Positions 11,041 to 23,330 are shown, counted from the first letter of the stretch. The stretch: 64,000 bases of DNA from Gigaspora rosea (GCA_003550325.1 QKWP01000596.1:143267-207266), one strand, 5' to 3'. The notes: generated by a model from the letters alone, not told the origin. A program made the numbers and translations.

Positions 11041-12072
11041 TTACCATTGTCTAGCTCTTTCATTTTCAATCTCGCTTGACAAACGTTCATATTCTTCAAA
11101 TGAAATTCCCATATAAGGCGCCAAAAATTCCTTCATAAGGTTTATGTAGTATGAGCCAGCTTCGCAAATAAACTCTTCTGAATAATCATCTCCAGGTGGA
11201 AGTTTTACTATTTGAGATGATATTACTTCTGCTTTTCCAGTCATTTGAAGGTAATCTTCTAAGTATATTATGAAATCAAAATCAATTCCACGTTCTTTGT
11301 GCCACGAAGCATCTAAAGGATTATGAATAAATTGAAAGATATTTTTGATCATAATTTTTATTATTATTATTATTATTTTTTTTTTTTAAAAAAAAAAAAT
11401 ACACATACATGCAGCACTTAGTCGTGTAACGGCTGACCCATGAGCATCATCATTATCAGGAAATGAATGATCAATCTAATAATAAATTTCAAATCCGTAA
11501 ATGCTAAATCGCAAAATTAAAAAAAGAGCACCTTTCTTACCTCCAGCCAACCTCCTGGCTTTAATATTCTAAAGATTTCAAATAAAAATCCTTGAAATTT
11601 ATCTTTTGCAAAGAAATCTGTTTTATCTCTGGAAAAAACGTAATCAAATTCGTTATCAGGAAATGGTAATATTTGATAAATGTCACAACTAATAAATGTA
11701 ATATTGTCATTATTAGAATTTTGCGTGGTAAAATCAACCGCATAAAATTTCGAATTTGGATATTTAACAGCAACCTAATAATTTAAATATAAACCTAGTC
11801 AATATTTTATATCCAAAGTTACCAAATTCATAAAATGTTAATAATTTAAATACTTCAGTAATCCAAATGCTGTCCCCACAACTTTTTTGTGAATTATTAC
11901 ACATATGATATAAGTTATTAAACTTTTACAGAAAGAATAACAAAATAGACAAGAAATTATTTTACCCAAATTCCAATACTTTGGCACCAGTTTGCAATTT
12001 TTCATGAACTGGAGCCGTTAAACACATATTCATTAAAATGATGCAACCAAAACTTAAAGGATTTGAATCCAT
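11041..12072 (-). CDS. SAM-dependent methyltransferase, five exons
   Basis: Joining minus-strand exons 12072-11966, 11881-11854, 11774-11541, 11475-11409 and 11312-11041 at GT-AG introns gives 235 uninterrupted codons; all phases agree. Class I methyltransferase landmarks follow in order: VLEFGCGDS (SAM-binding motif I, split by intron 1), KFYAVDF (acidic motif II), NEFDYVFSRD, and RILKPGGWLE, then a C-terminal APYMGISFEEYERL typical of this fungal family. The substrate cannot be told. The start is uncertain: ATG at 12072 gives a short N-terminus, while an upstream ATG at 12148 encodes MSHYLQIKEYEKN in another frame and would join after loss of one A in a short run near 12065, so a sequencing error, extra intron or damaged 5' end are all possible. 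The MITE at 10415-10951 lies just downstream. Confidence 0.8.
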
Positions 12073-12159
12073 TTGGATTTTTGATTAGAGAATGGTAAAT
12101 TTTATTTGTGTTTTTTTCATATTCTTTAATTTGTAAGTAATGGCTCATTGTTAAAAATT

Positions 12160-13900
12160 TTAATTCTTGATTATTTATTAATAAACATGAAAATAAATAA
12201 CAGATACTTTATATAGAGTTAACAAATATGAAAATTTATAAATATTATTATTATTATTATTATATATATATATAAGTTATATATATATATATCCATAATA
12301 ATCATGAAATAAGCAATTTTATTTGTATGTAACACAGGTACATAATATAACTCTAACAAAAAAAATATATATATCGTAAAATTTCAATATAAACTATACT
12401 CTAACTATCTTATTTAATATAATTTAAAAATCTACCAATTTTCTCGTGTTTCATACACTTGTGTAAATTAAAAAAAAATTTTTATAAATAAAATAGAACA
12501 TGGTGAAACCTTGAGTTGCGAAATAGTGAAATCCGCTTTGTAGATCGGGTTAGGGTGAAATCCGCGTTTTATTAGGTTTTTTATTATATACTTGTAGTTA
12601 GGCCCGTCCATAATTTTTTTATTCGTATTTTTTTTTTTAGATTATTTTTTATTAAAGTTTTTATTTAATTTTAATTATATATATATATATTACAATCAAA
12701 AATTGAAACCGCCTAGAAAAAAAGTTTTTTTTTTTAACAATTAAATCGTTTAATGCTGCGCCTAACAGTTTAACCCACTTGGGTTTAATACCATTTAGCT
12801 TAACTAACAGTATAAAGAAAATTTTTGAGCTGCTAAATAATTTTAACTCTTAACGACAATCTGCTTATCTATGATATTTCTTAAATACATTAGCCAAATT
12901 GTTTCATCTCCATAGTAATTTGATATGTCATGAACACATGGCAAAATGATTGTAAAATTATTAACGACGATATTGATAAATAGTTAATTGGAATAAAAAA
13001 TAAAATGAATAAGAAAAGGAAATATGTCATCTTTTTTAATTAGAATAATTAGAGGTGAAGATTGAAATAATAAAATTAAATGTATTATATAAACTTAAAA
13101 TGGATAAAAATAATTTGAGTGCTGCCAAAGAGAAAATGAGGTTGTGGACTTAAAAATCTTTTTTAGGAGTTCTGTTTCCTTTTTAGGAGTTTATTAAGAT
13201 CAACAGAGATTACATGATCTAAAATTAGCCAACAAAATTGGTTAAAAGTGAAAGATGAATAAGTTTATTTGTAATTGCCTAAAAAAAATTATCCGTTCAT
13301 TTAACGGTTTAACCTAACTGGTTTTAATACCATTCCGAAAAAATCAACGTAATTCAAACATCATAGCATCACCCTTCACTATCTGGTTAAATCAAAATTT
13401 AAGTCATGTAACATAAAATCAAACAAAAACACATTCAAATCCTAACACTAACATTATTCTACCTAAAAAATTTTATGCGATTTAAATGTTTTCAACCCTT
13501 AGTTATCTATGGTATATCTTGATTTTAGTATACCAATTTTTTAAATATTTTTAGCAACTTTCGGATTATAATGTAAATATCGTAAATCACATGATGATCA
13601 TACCATATTGGAATTCTTGCTTTCAGGACTATTATAGTCCCAAAAGGAGTTCTTTTTCTTTTAGCAAAGACAACGACGGTATTAATAGATAAATGATATT
13701 ATATGCACTATAGTATGAAGACATTTATTTAGAAATAAAATAAATAAAAAAAAGTGCACAGATAAAAATCCGTAATGAACCTGAAATGTATAGAATAATA
13801 CCAAGAGAAAAAAAGTGTGACTTCAGGTGTTTTCAAGCTTATTTATTATTTATTAGATTCAACTCGTGAAAAATTTGTGATATTATTGATTGTGATTACG
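12160..13900. other. AT-rich intergenic DNA with microsatellite and a direct repeat pair
   Basis: An ATT/TA microsatellite lies at about 12240-12290. Two imperfect direct repeats, containing GTTTAACCCACTTGGGTTTA at 12765 and GGTTTAACCTAACTGGTTTT at 13304, both followed by AATACCATT, are about 540 bases apart and could be ends of an old element. No gene is visible. Confidence 0.4.
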
Positions 13901-13910
13901 TATCGTATAT

Positions 13911-14250
13911 GGGGTGTCTTCAATTAAAAGGGCCCATTTTTACATATATTTTATTTTGAGATATTTGAGTTTAATTATTTGTTTTGATTTTCGGACTGAT
14001 CCGGGATCAATCAAATTTCACGATATTGATTGGTTAAAGACGGCAGGTGACTATCGGGTAAACTCGTGACGTGTTGGCTCTACGCAGCCTCATGTAATTT
14101 TTCTTTTTACATTATCTTGATTTTTTATTATGTAAATAGACTTCCATTTATAATTAAAAAAAGTCAATCTTGTCAAAATTTATATGAATCTAACAAAAAC
14201 TCATTTTTCAAAAAAATGTAAAAATGGGCCCTTTTAATTGAAGACACCCC
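13911..14250. mobile_element. MITE with near-perfect 35-bp inverted repeats
   Basis: The left end GGGGTGTCTTCAATTAAAAG continues through GGCCCATTTTTACAT and is mirrored exactly at the right end up to CCCC at 14250. ATAT flanks both sides; because ATAT is its own complement it could be duplication or part of the repeat. Length 340 bases, no coding sequence. The untouched ends suggest fairly recent activity. Confidence 0.8.
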
Positions 14251-14627
14251 ATATGATATTTAGAGCCTAATCTGGTAAATAATAAGGGATAAAATCGAAA
14301 GTTCGAAAACTTATCTTTATAACAAATACATATCTGATATTATTTTTTTTAATAATATAAGTCAGCACTCATGAATAATGAACCGGATCACGATAACTGA
14401 AATTGAATTGTATGCGTCATTGGTTGTGTAAACTTTAGCACTTGTTTTATATATGCGTGTTAGAATATATAAATCTTTTCTTGTAAATGAACTTTGTTGA
14501 AATGAGCAAGAATACAATATGTTTATCACTTCTGAACTTGGTTACGTATACGATTGGTTACATAAGTACCGAAATTGACCGGTCAGAATTGAATTTTAAT
14601 AATATATACAGTAGAAGATAGATATAG

Positions 14628-14815
14628 ATTGTGACAGATCATAATGAAATCCAGATTAAAATGAAATGATAGTATAAAATCTCGAAAACTAAAATTTTTT
14701 GGGGTGCATTTTTTAGGGTTAGGGGTTTAGGGTTAGGGTTAGTTTTAAAAAAAATTATAATAAACAAGTATTAGAATGTAGATTTCATTTTAAAGCGACA
14801 TAGATTAGTTACTGA
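14628..14815. mobile_element. MITE with CAGATCATAATGAAATC end and telomere-like tract
   Basis: CAGATCATAATGAAATC, AGATTAAAATGAAATG on the left is imperfectly mirrored by GATTTCATTTTAAAGCGACAT on the right. The middle has TTAGGGTTAGGGGTTTAGGG and further TTAGGGTTAG. Partial relatives lie at 17338-17432 and near 61223-61256. Confidence 0.5.
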
Positions 14816-15229
14816 TATGCATAGATCACCTGATGACGATCCTGATCACGGTACCCAAATTCGACCAATCAGATTGCTTTGAGCGGACAACTTTTATAAT
14901 GTATATCCGAACAGATTAGCTAAAAATAACCCAGAATGATCCAAAACTGATCGCCCAAATTAGTTTTAGTGATTTTGAGCTCCGCCCGCTAGCAAACTCG
15001 CTTGCAATTCGGCCAAAAAAGCTTCGATTATTTTGGCGATCAAAAGTAAGATAAAAGTAGTCATTATGCTTCTTTAGTGTGGATGCGGCCTTTATTTTCC
15101 GTTTGGGGAACTCACTTAACCCGGATCCATTACTTATCAGTTTTTATGAGTATAATCACCTAATTTTATATAATCACAGCACTCTACTAAAAATTTCCGC
15201 TATATCTGATATGATTTGCTGACAATCGA

Positions 15230-15405
15230 CAATTCTTTTTGCGATGATTATTTCACCGATGATCATTTCAAAGGCAAAAATTTCAACGATAAAATTATTT
15301 CACCGATAAAATTATTCCCACCGACAGTTATTTTATTTTACCGACAGTTATTTTACCGACATTTATTTATTTTACCGACGATTATTTTTCGCCAATTTCA
15401 CTGAC
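15230..15405. repeat. Minisatellite, TTATTTTACCGACAG-like unit
   Basis: About ten degenerate copies of a 14-18-base unit built from TTATTTTACCGACAG or ATTATTTCACCGATAAA run head to tail. A 62-codon open frame across it is simply the repeat translated. Confidence 0.6.
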
Positions 15406-15409
15406 AAGA

Positions 15410-16560
15410 ATAACATCTATGAAAAGTCACAGCGTAACCACCAGGGACGCGGAAAATTTTGTTATTTCTATGTAAAATCCAAAATTTCGACGATTTTTAT
15501 TGGTTAAAGATTTAAAAGATCAAAAAATGTGATCATTAACCAATCAAATCCATCAAAATTTAACGAAAAGTCATTCTATTTATTTTTAACTATTGCGATC
15601 TTTATTATGCACATCTTTATACTTAACCAAAACAATGTCAAGTTTAAACTTTATACATAATGCTTCTTGTTTGCATTTAAAACCTACATAGTCAATATAT
15701 AACTTTTAATAAATATTTTGGTTGGTAGATTATTTTGGATTGTCTCTTAACAGTGAATATTAATATTCGTGTAACTTTTTTGCTACATTTTCAAAAATTA
15801 CATGTGTACTTTAAAGTGTATAAGCTACTCGGGCAATTAACATCAGCCAATCTTGTTCTAAAGGAAAACAGATTTTTGGCAAAGATTGATTTTTGTGATA
15901 ATTTGGCCTAGATTATGAAAATAATTTTTCTGTGCCTCTGCCACCAAGCGAGGGTGCAGTCACATGATATTCCGACCTTAAAAAAAAACTTAATTTTCGT
16001 GCTTTTTTATCAATACCTTATTATTATGATTATTAAATATTATATTTTGTTGAAAATGCAGGCTTTCTTTTGTTTTCTAAGAAACAAAACTACTACTTTT
16101 GGTCTAGGTCTAGAATAAATAATTAAACTTATTCTAAATATAAACTTGATTACTAAATAATAATCGTGAACAGATTTAAAATGATTGTAAACTTAAATTA
16201 AAATCGTACAAATGGCATCAAATATTCAATATACAAAATCTATACTTTCTAAATTCAACTAAAATTTATATTCAAGGTTCTTTATAAAGAAGTTCATTAT
16301 AGTACGTTTCGGTTATATTTGGATTTAGAAATGAACCTGCGTTCATGAACCAAATTAATACAAATAAATAATTCGAGTGAAGCTATAAAAGATTCGTTTC
16401 AAATTTTGCAATATAAAAACAAGATATTACTGAAAACTTGCAAAAAATAAAAATTGCTCACCTCAACACATGACGTATAGACAATCTCCTTTAACGAATA
16501 GGTATCAGTTGCGCGAAGTTACACAAACTGAATTTATTCTCAGTGTAACAGGTAATGAAT
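15410..16560. other. Intergenic DNA, no gene recognised
   Basis: Near 15485-15560 an imperfect inverted pair (CGATTTTTATTGGTTAA and TTAACCAATCAAATCC) surrounds GATCAAAAAATGTGATC, a likely MITE remnant. A 67-codon open frame at 15915-16118 has no recognisable domain, and its T/A-rich composition fits chance. Confidence 0.4.
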
Positions 16561-16573
16561 GCAGCGAAATTTT

Positions 16574-16895
16574 GCAGGCACGTGACTTTTTTGTGGCGAA
16601 AACCAATTGAATTTTAGGATCAGGTGTAACGTAAAAATCGCGCTTTTTATGATTTTTCATAAAAAATCACTAATAACTTTAAAGTTCGTCTATGAAATCG
16701 TCTACTGCGCATTAACAAAAAAAATTCCTTGCAAAATTTAGCCCTCTAACCAAGCGTCTAACCCTAACCCTAACTACTCGATTTATTACTTTAATTCTTT
16801 CGCTTTATTTGATTGCTTTGATTGTTTTGATTTTCATGTTACACCTGATCTCAAAATTTGATTGGTTTGTGGCACAAAAAATCACGTGCCTGCAA
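16574..16895. mobile_element. MITE with GCAGGCACGTGA ends and shared module
   Basis: The ends GCAGGCACGTGACTTTTTTG and, from the right, GCAGGCACGTGATTTTTTGT, continue inward for about 55 bases to GATCAGGTGTAAC on both sides. The centre carries GCGCATTAACAAAAAAAATT, CCTTGCAAAATTT and CTAACCCTAACCCTAAC, the module shared by MITEs with other ends. Non-coding. Confidence 0.75.
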
Positions 16896-17337
16896 AAGTT
16901 TTTGGACACCACTAACTTACTATGATGAATGATAACTACGTATACAAGATGTCAACCCAGTTTTTCATAATATCTGGAATTATCTTTGGATTTCTTCTGA
17001 CTAGTGTAATTACAATTGTTTCGGCATTTACATTTGAAAATTCAATTATCTTAATAAGCTTGGTTTTGATAACTTAGATGATTTGAGAATGTTCACTTAT
17101 TGAAAATGCATTTCTGCATCACTCTGACTGTATCTGTATTTAATAGTTATAATAATGATAATAAATAAATTCATACGCAAGAGAGTAAAATAAATATTTG
17201 CATTTGGACAAAATATGGAAATGAACTAATTCAAATAGCAATAGTATTCATGTTTTGCATATTTATCAATATGGACTAACCCAAATAGTGTTCATACTTT
17301 GCATGTACAATCATTTGAATATTTTGATAATTTGTCG

Positions 17338-17432
17338 CAGATCATAATTAAATCAGATTAAAATGAATATTCTAAAATCCACTTTTTTTTTATACTATAT
17401 ATATTTCATTTTAATCTGTTACATTCAATACT
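17338..17432. mobile_element. Short inverted-repeat element (CAGATCATAAT family)
   Basis: CAGATCATAATTAAATCAGA with TTAAAATGA on the left is mirrored by TCATTTTAATCTG on the right around a T/A-rich loop. It belongs with the element at 14628-14815. The rest of 16900-19670 is AT-rich with no gene that I can support. Confidence 0.5.
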
Positions 17433-18160
17433 AACTCTGAAGTATAATGCTAATTAGTATTATACATTCTCCTCCATTTAATAATGGTGTAAATAATGTT
17501 AGAGACTAATATACAATATCATATAAAAGCATGAGACTAAAGATGCTAGTAAAACAAAATTAGAGAAAAAAAAGTTTATTAAATTCTGATTACTGGATCA
17601 TAAGTTATTAAGTAAATTTAGTTTTGTCATTTTTATTAAAATTGGCCAAAATCCAGTTATGACCTATATAAGAGATGCTGGGTCCTGTGTGATCTATCTA
17701 ATTGTTCAAATAATATCTATATATAATCTGCTATAGCAAACTTTCTCTTATTCTAAACCTTTTTTTGTAAAATTTAAAGTATTTAAATTACTGACTAGAG
17801 TTGCCATCTATTATAATTGCCTACTTTTAAAATCTTCTTCTCCTAGCTTCTCAAGTAGAAGAATTCTACTAAAAAAAACTCAAAACAATATAAAAGATAA
17901 AAAGAAAAATATAAATAGGAAAAAGTCTATACTATTTAAATAAATAACTAAAAAAATAAAAAATAAATATAAAAAGAAAGAGAAAAAGCAAAAAGTAAAC
18001 AAACATTTTAATATTAATATAAAAGAAAAAAAAACAACACCATTTTAATTCATGCTAGGTGCTAAAAAATTATATAACAAATGCAATATTTTTATATTTC
18101 TATTATAAAGCTTTACTATAACTATAAGGTTTCTTCTAATTTTTCACTTTACTTTCAAAT

Positions 18161-18311
18161 AGAAAAGTAACAAAAATTAGGTGATTTTTTAGAAAAAGAG
18201 GTGGTAAAAAAGGTGCAATTATATATAAAGAACCTGACTATATATATATTAAGAAAGAGTGAGGAGAGTAGGTCTCTGATAAAAAATAATTAGGTAATTA
18301 ATGACACAGCA
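18161..18311 (+). mobile_element. 151-bp MITE family, decayed copy
   Basis: GTAACAAAAATTAGGTGATT, AGAACCTGACTATATATATA, TTAAGAAAGAG, TCTCTGATAAAAAATAATTA and ATGACACAGC follow in the same order as in the complete copies at 37359 and 58813. Most changes are G-to-A or C-to-T: for example GGGGAG has become AGAAAAG, and the GC-rich stretches are lost. Confidence 0.65.
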
Positions 18312-19814
18312 CATATCTCTTTAACCAAAAATGCTAAATCACTACCATATGGATTAGTATTATATTGCAACAAAACAAATATATAATTGCATTCTACTAA
18401 GTTTTCTAAAAAAATGAAAAGTGTAAACAATGCTAATTTTTTGATAGGAGTAAACTGTTTTGACTACTTTTTGCAAAAATTTTTAAGAAAAGAACATAGA
18501 GTAAAGAAAAGATAGAAATCACTTGTACCAAATTTAAAAGATGTACTAGAAAAAGACTTATTTTCTTGTTGTTTCTCATTGTTTTACTACAGAAAACTTT
18601 GTCAACAAAAACTTTTCAAGTTTTTACCAAAATTTTTTATACAAAGGTACTATCTCCTACTAGTTATTTTGTAAGAGAATACTTCTGGCTTATATACTAA
18701 ATATACAAAGAAGTCTTAAAAAAATATTAACTTTTGTAAGAACTGTTCTCTTGTTTTACTCTTGTATTAGCCTACTATATATTTTATATACAACTCTTCA
18801 ACAAGAAACTTTTTGTTTTTTTAAATGGAAAAATTGGTTCAGATAATTATTAAAAAGAGTTTTTGATACAATACTTAGTTTTAATATTTAATTAATTTTA
18901 TCCAATAAACAAATATAATATTATTTTTTATTTAAAAAAATTTTTTCAAAAAATCTTTTTTTATAAAATTTTTAAAAAAATTTTTTTACAAATTTTTTTT
19001 TCAAAAATAACTTCTTTTATAATTTTTTTTATTTTATTATCCAAATTTTAAATATAATCATTATAAACCTTATTAATTTTATTCACTTTAATAACATAAT
19101 TTTAAAAGCATTTATCTACCAATATCCACTTTTCAAATATATAATATTTTTGTAAAAAAGTAACCTTTTAGCCAAAATTTCAATGTAACCTATGTATATA
19201 TTGTTTAGAGTTCTATTTTATAATAAAAATTATAATAATTTTAATACAAACTAACTTAACCTCATAGTAATTTATAATACAAATTAATAAACCTTAATTT
19301 TAACTATGTATTATATATCAAATAGGTATAGCAAAATTTTTTGTTATAGTTATTTCTAATAATTCAATACAAGGTAACTCACATTATCAGAATAGTTTTT
19401 TACAATAATTTATAATATAAGCTAATGCATAACTCATTTAGCTATATAGAAATAAAAGACATTTTTATACAAACCACCTCTAATCGATACTGTAATAGCT
19501 GAAATAATATGTTTTATAACAGACTTATTTTATAGTAACTCATAGCAAAAATTACAAAAATTTTAATATGATAATTTTACTACAAATTAACTCAATTTTA
19601 ATTATGTATTGTAGTTACCAAAATAGCAAGTACCATAAAAAATCATATATAAGACCTGGATCTCTTACATTTTACCAAAAATTAATTAGTAAAAAAAATT
19701 AATTAGTAAAAAAAAAATTAATTAGTAAAACAAAAATTAATTAGTAAAAAAAAAATTAATTAGTAAAAAAAAAAATTAATTAGTAAAAAAAAAATTAATT
19801 AGTAAAAAAAAATG

Positions 19815-20048
19815 TGTTTTAAAATTTAGTGCACCTGCACTGCACCCCTTTTATGTATCTCAAAATTTTACTAGGGTAACCCCTATTGTGTTACTAACAA
19901 AAAATGCTCCTTTCGCGATTTTACTAATATTCTAAAACTTCAACCCTAACCCTAACCCTAATTTTAACCCTAACCCTAACCCTAATTATTGTTTGTATTT
20001 GTTACTATAGAGTGCACTACAGTGCAGGGTGCACTAAATTCTTAAACC
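19815..20048. mobile_element. MITE with AATTTAGTGCACC ends and double telomere-like tract
   Basis: AATTTAGTGCACCTGCACTG on the left is mirrored on the right by AATTTAGTGCACCCTGCACT. Inside are GTTACTAACAAAAAATG and AACCCTAACCCTAACCCTAA, followed by a second AACCCTAACCCTAACCCTAA after TTTT. It interrupts the minisatellite. Non-coding. Confidence 0.75.
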
Positions 20049-20081
20049 CAAAAAAAATTAATTAGTAAAAAAAATTAATTA

Positions 20082-20490
20082 CAGTACGCGACACTTAAAG
20101 ACTACACAAACTTTAAAAGCTAATAACTTATTATCTAAAAAAGATATTTTAAAAAGGAAGCCACTATTTTATAGCTAAATCAATTTATTACAACTTAACG
20201 GCCTTATTTTTTAAAAAGTTTTAATAACTTTTCAAAATATATAGCTTTAAAAATATAGTATTTTTATATGATACGTAGAAATTTAACAAAAAATGGGACA
20301 AGTTACATGTTTTGGCTTCTTGTTATTGGCTAATTTTAAAATTAATTTTAAAATTATTTTTAAAATATTTTTTATTAATTAATTTTTGACCAATCAGAAT
20401 ACAAGAAATCAAAAAAATATCAAATTTCAATATGAAATTTTTGAAAATGTGACAAATTATGAAAATGTAGTCTTTAAGTGTCTTGCACTG
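20082..20490. mobile_element. 409-bp MITE (CAGT ends) inserted at TA
   Basis: The left end CAGTACGCGACACTTAAAGA and the right end read inward CAGTGCAAGACACTTAAAGA are inverted repeats of about 25 bases. TA flanks both sides; removing the element and one TA restores AATTAATTAGTAAAA, the exact unit of the surrounding minisatellite. A second copy lies at 36158-36556 in the opposite orientation. This is the behaviour of Tc1/mariner/pogo-type non-autonomous elements. Confidence 0.85.
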
Positions 20491-20609
20491 TAGTAAAAAA
20501 AAAATTAATTAGTAAAAAAAAAATTAATTAGTAAAAAAAAATTAATTAGTAAAAAAAAAAATTAATTAGTAAAAAAAATTAATTAGTAAAAAAAAAAAAA
20601 TTGATATAT

Positions 20610-21880
20610 AAGGAATCTTGTATATGATCTTTTACAGTAGGCTTTGCAACAAAATTCTTTATGAAAGAACTAATAATTTCAATACAAACTAATTCAAATT
20701 TAGCTCTATAAAAATCAAGCCAATTCTAATACAAACTAACTCAACTATACTATAATTGTCAGAATAGCAAGTAATTGTTACAAAAATTTAAGTAACTCAG
20801 TAAAAATCATGAAAATTCTAATGCAAACTTATACAACTTTAAACTACATATAGTGGTTTACCAGAATAGCAAATAATTTTAAAAAAGGTTTGTTTATTCT
20901 AACTATTATGGCAATAAAAGATTCTAGTGTTAAAGGTACAGACAAAAAACTAATATATACATATGTTTTATATATTATAAATAGTCAATTTGGGTATAAC
21001 TGCTAATCTAATTTTAAATATCAGCTTAGTAAATTTAAATTGACTACAAACAATCTTGACTGTATCATATGCCATTATGCCATCTATAGTTAGTTAAAAT
21101 TTGGTGGCACAGCTGCTATATGATTATATGCTAGTTTCATTTATTAAAATTCAAAATTTATTCAGAATAACATTGTAAAAAAGCTATAGTACTTATGAAA
21201 TAACACCAATAATCAATTAAAACATACTAGCTCACTAAAACTAATAAAATTATTTTATTTTTTAATCACATTATCTTCAATGAGTTTCAACAATATTTAT
21301 CTGTATTTTCATTTTTTATTAGTTTTGTCACCTTTTGTCAGTTATGTGCCTTTCAGCTATATCATCACCTTCTCAGTTTGTCACCTTTCGTCAGTTTCAT
21401 CATTTGTCATTTAACACTTTAATTGAAAAGAAGAAACTAGGTTTCATGTTTTGTTAGTGCAAAACCTCGAGGTTTTGTCTAATAGATATAATACTAGCAT
21501 TAGAATTAGTTGGTGTTAGATATGGCAAAATTAGGTTGTGTTACAGGTAGCACTTTTATTCTAAATAATGATTTTTTATTAATTAATGGATCTTAAAATC
21601 TTATAATGATTATAAAAATAATAAAATAATAAATTCATACAACTGATAGAATAGCATGTTATCTAAACATCATAATTTACAGCATATATATATACAACAT
21701 GCCTGTCAATAATTTAAATTAGATTGCACGTGTTTATTGTTTTATTACTATATATATATCATATATAAATTCTAATATATATTGTATTAAGACCTGTGAA
21801 TCTAGGTTCTAAAATTGGGATCCGGTCTTTAAAGACTAGGCCCAAAACCAGGTCCTAAAGTCTCGGACTCAAAGCCTTTG
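20610..21880. other. AT-rich intergenic DNA
   Basis: No gene, no clear repeat ends. A CACCTTTTGTCAGTT / CACCTTTCGTCAGTT duplication lies at 21330-21400. The last 100 bases (GGTCTTTAAAGACTAGGCCC) become less AT-rich towards the 3' end of the secreted-protein gene. Confidence 0.4.
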
Positions 21881-21887
21881 CTATCCC

Positions 21888-22501
21888 TCAAGGAGCTCTA
21901 ACTTCAACTTCACCACTTTGTTTTAATTCCGTTCCATCATCCAATCCCAGAATATATTCACCAGCTTGAAGACTCACTTCCCATGTATATGACTTAGCTA
22001 ATTTTAAAATTTATCATTAGATTACGAAATCACAAACTACAGAAGTGGAGCACAATACTTACGGGCAAGAGGTACCTTCGAGTCTATTATAGTCACATCA
22101 GTTTTATATAAATTTGTTGCTGATAACTGACCATATTTATTGTTGGCATCTTTATCAGGTAATAAGGTCCAAGTAACTGTAACTTTTGTATTTTGACTGA
22201 TAGGACCTATCGGAGTGTTTAACTCATCAACAATTTCTGAAATTTTAATATATCTGTCAGTTTATACAGAAAAGGAATGTTTCGTAATAATCGATCCTAG
22301 GCTCGGTTTTAATGTCCCATTGACAATTAATAAAAATAATAAATAAAACTTTTGATGAAAGGTTCTTTGCAATATACAACCAGCTTTATCTCCTTTGAAA
22401 AAATTGCATTTATCAAATAGTATTTAAAAATGACACTTACGAGCAGAACTCAATATAATATAAACAATGAAAAATGTCAACCAAGCTATGAAGCGATTCA
22501 T
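21888..22501 (-). CDS. Small secreted protein, 114 residues, three exons
   Basis: Exons 22501-22441, 22236-22063 and 21997-21888 (minus strand) join at canonical GTAAGT-type donors and AG acceptors with matching phases to give 114 residues. The first 20 are a classical signal peptide, MNRFIAWL followed by a hydrophobic stretch ending in SSA. The mature part contains VTVTWTLLPD, QLSATNLYKTDVTIID, SYTWEVSLQAGEYILGL and a Gly-Glu-rich end, resembling the beta-sandwich domain of small secreted or wall-associated fungal proteins (Kre9/Knh1-like, Ser-Thr-rich GPI-type); this likeness is by eye. No membrane anchor follows, so it is probably released or wall-bound. It stands at the left of the gene island. 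A role in the host interface is only a possibility. Confidence 0.8.
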
Positions 22502-22909
22502 AATTATTAAATTAAATAAAAATAGGATTTTATGATTCAAGGCATGAATGTATCAGGAAGTTTTTTTTGAATTATATAAACTGCTATTTACTATTTAGTG
22601 AACACTATGCAAAATGTCCGTTATTTAAATATTTGATAGTTATTTTATGCCGCGCATTATATTGCAAAAATACAATTACTGATAGTTTAAATTATTTAAA
22701 TGAATAAATAATATGAACATTAATTTCATATAGAAATTATTTAAAATCCCAGTTTGTAAATGGTCTGGTCCGATATAGGACTGATATAGGGATGCATCGG
22801 TCCGGTCCGGTCCCTAGTGAGACCGTTATCATCAGATTTATATTTACCGGTGTTATGCCCTATTTTTATTTTTTCTATTAGTATATCATTAGTATGTATT
22901 TCTTAATTT

Positions 22910-23198
22910 GGGGGATCCTTAAAGCGGGGCAGATTACGTGACATCTTGTTTTGCCTTAACATTAGGGTTAGAATCGTCTTGGGTTAGGGTTAGAAAGTAC
23001 CATATAAGTAAAATCGCTTCCCCGACATTTTTTGTTAATGCTCCAAGATGGGTTTAGACTACGATTTTTTGTATTTTTCGCATTCTTCTCTTTTTTTTTT
23101 TCGCTTGTTTTGCTTCGTTGGGCTGATCTGGGTTCATTAAATTTTACCAATTTGATTGGCCTATTATCACGTGATCTGCCCGCTTTAAAGAACCCTCC
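22910..23198 (-). mobile_element. MITE with TTTAAAGCGGG ends
   Basis: GGGGGATCCTTAAAGCGGGG with CAGATTACGTGA on the left is mirrored by TCACGTGATCTGCCCGCTTT and AAAG-ACCCTCC on the right. Inside, in reverse, are CTAAACCCATCTTGGAGCAT, TTAACAAAAAATGTCGGGG, AAGCGATTTTACTTATAT and two CTAACCCTAA tracts. The same interior, in the opposite orientation, occurs at 38529-38816. Non-coding; it lies 0.4 kb upstream of the secreted-protein gene. Confidence 0.75.
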
Positions 23199-23330
23199 AA
23201 ACGGGTGATCAAGTCTCCAAACGGGTGATCAAGTCTCCAAACGGGTGATCAAATCTCCAAACGAGTGATTGAAATCTCCAAACGAGTGATTGAAATCTCC
23301 AAACGACTGATTAAATCTCCCATACGAATT
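23196..23330. repeat. Minisatellite, CTCCAAACGGGTGATCAAGT unit
   Basis: Six to seven copies of a 20-22-base unit (CTCCAAACGGGTGATCAAGT, drifting to CTCCAAACGAGTGATTGAAAT) run without spacers. The following 23330-23520 has TATATAAGGG and AATAAAGAGAACCC, which could be promoter and polyadenylation signals of a retrotransposon LTR with the minisatellite in its U3 region, but no LTR ends or internal genes are visible. Confidence 0.7.

Larger units (their letters stand above)
19676..20600. repeat. Minisatellite of AATTAATTAGTAAAAAA units, split by two MITEs
   Basis: About fifteen copies of a 17-20-base unit (AATTAATTAGTAAAAAAAA) are present: seven at 19676-19812, two at 20050-20081 and six at 20491-20600. 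The gaps are two MITEs (19815-20048, 20082-20490). The unit differs only in A-run length. Confidence 0.85.

Noticed and set aside
23196..23330. CRISPR-like regular repeats
   Set aside because: Units are contiguous without unique spacers, and the genome is eukaryotic; it is a minisatellite.
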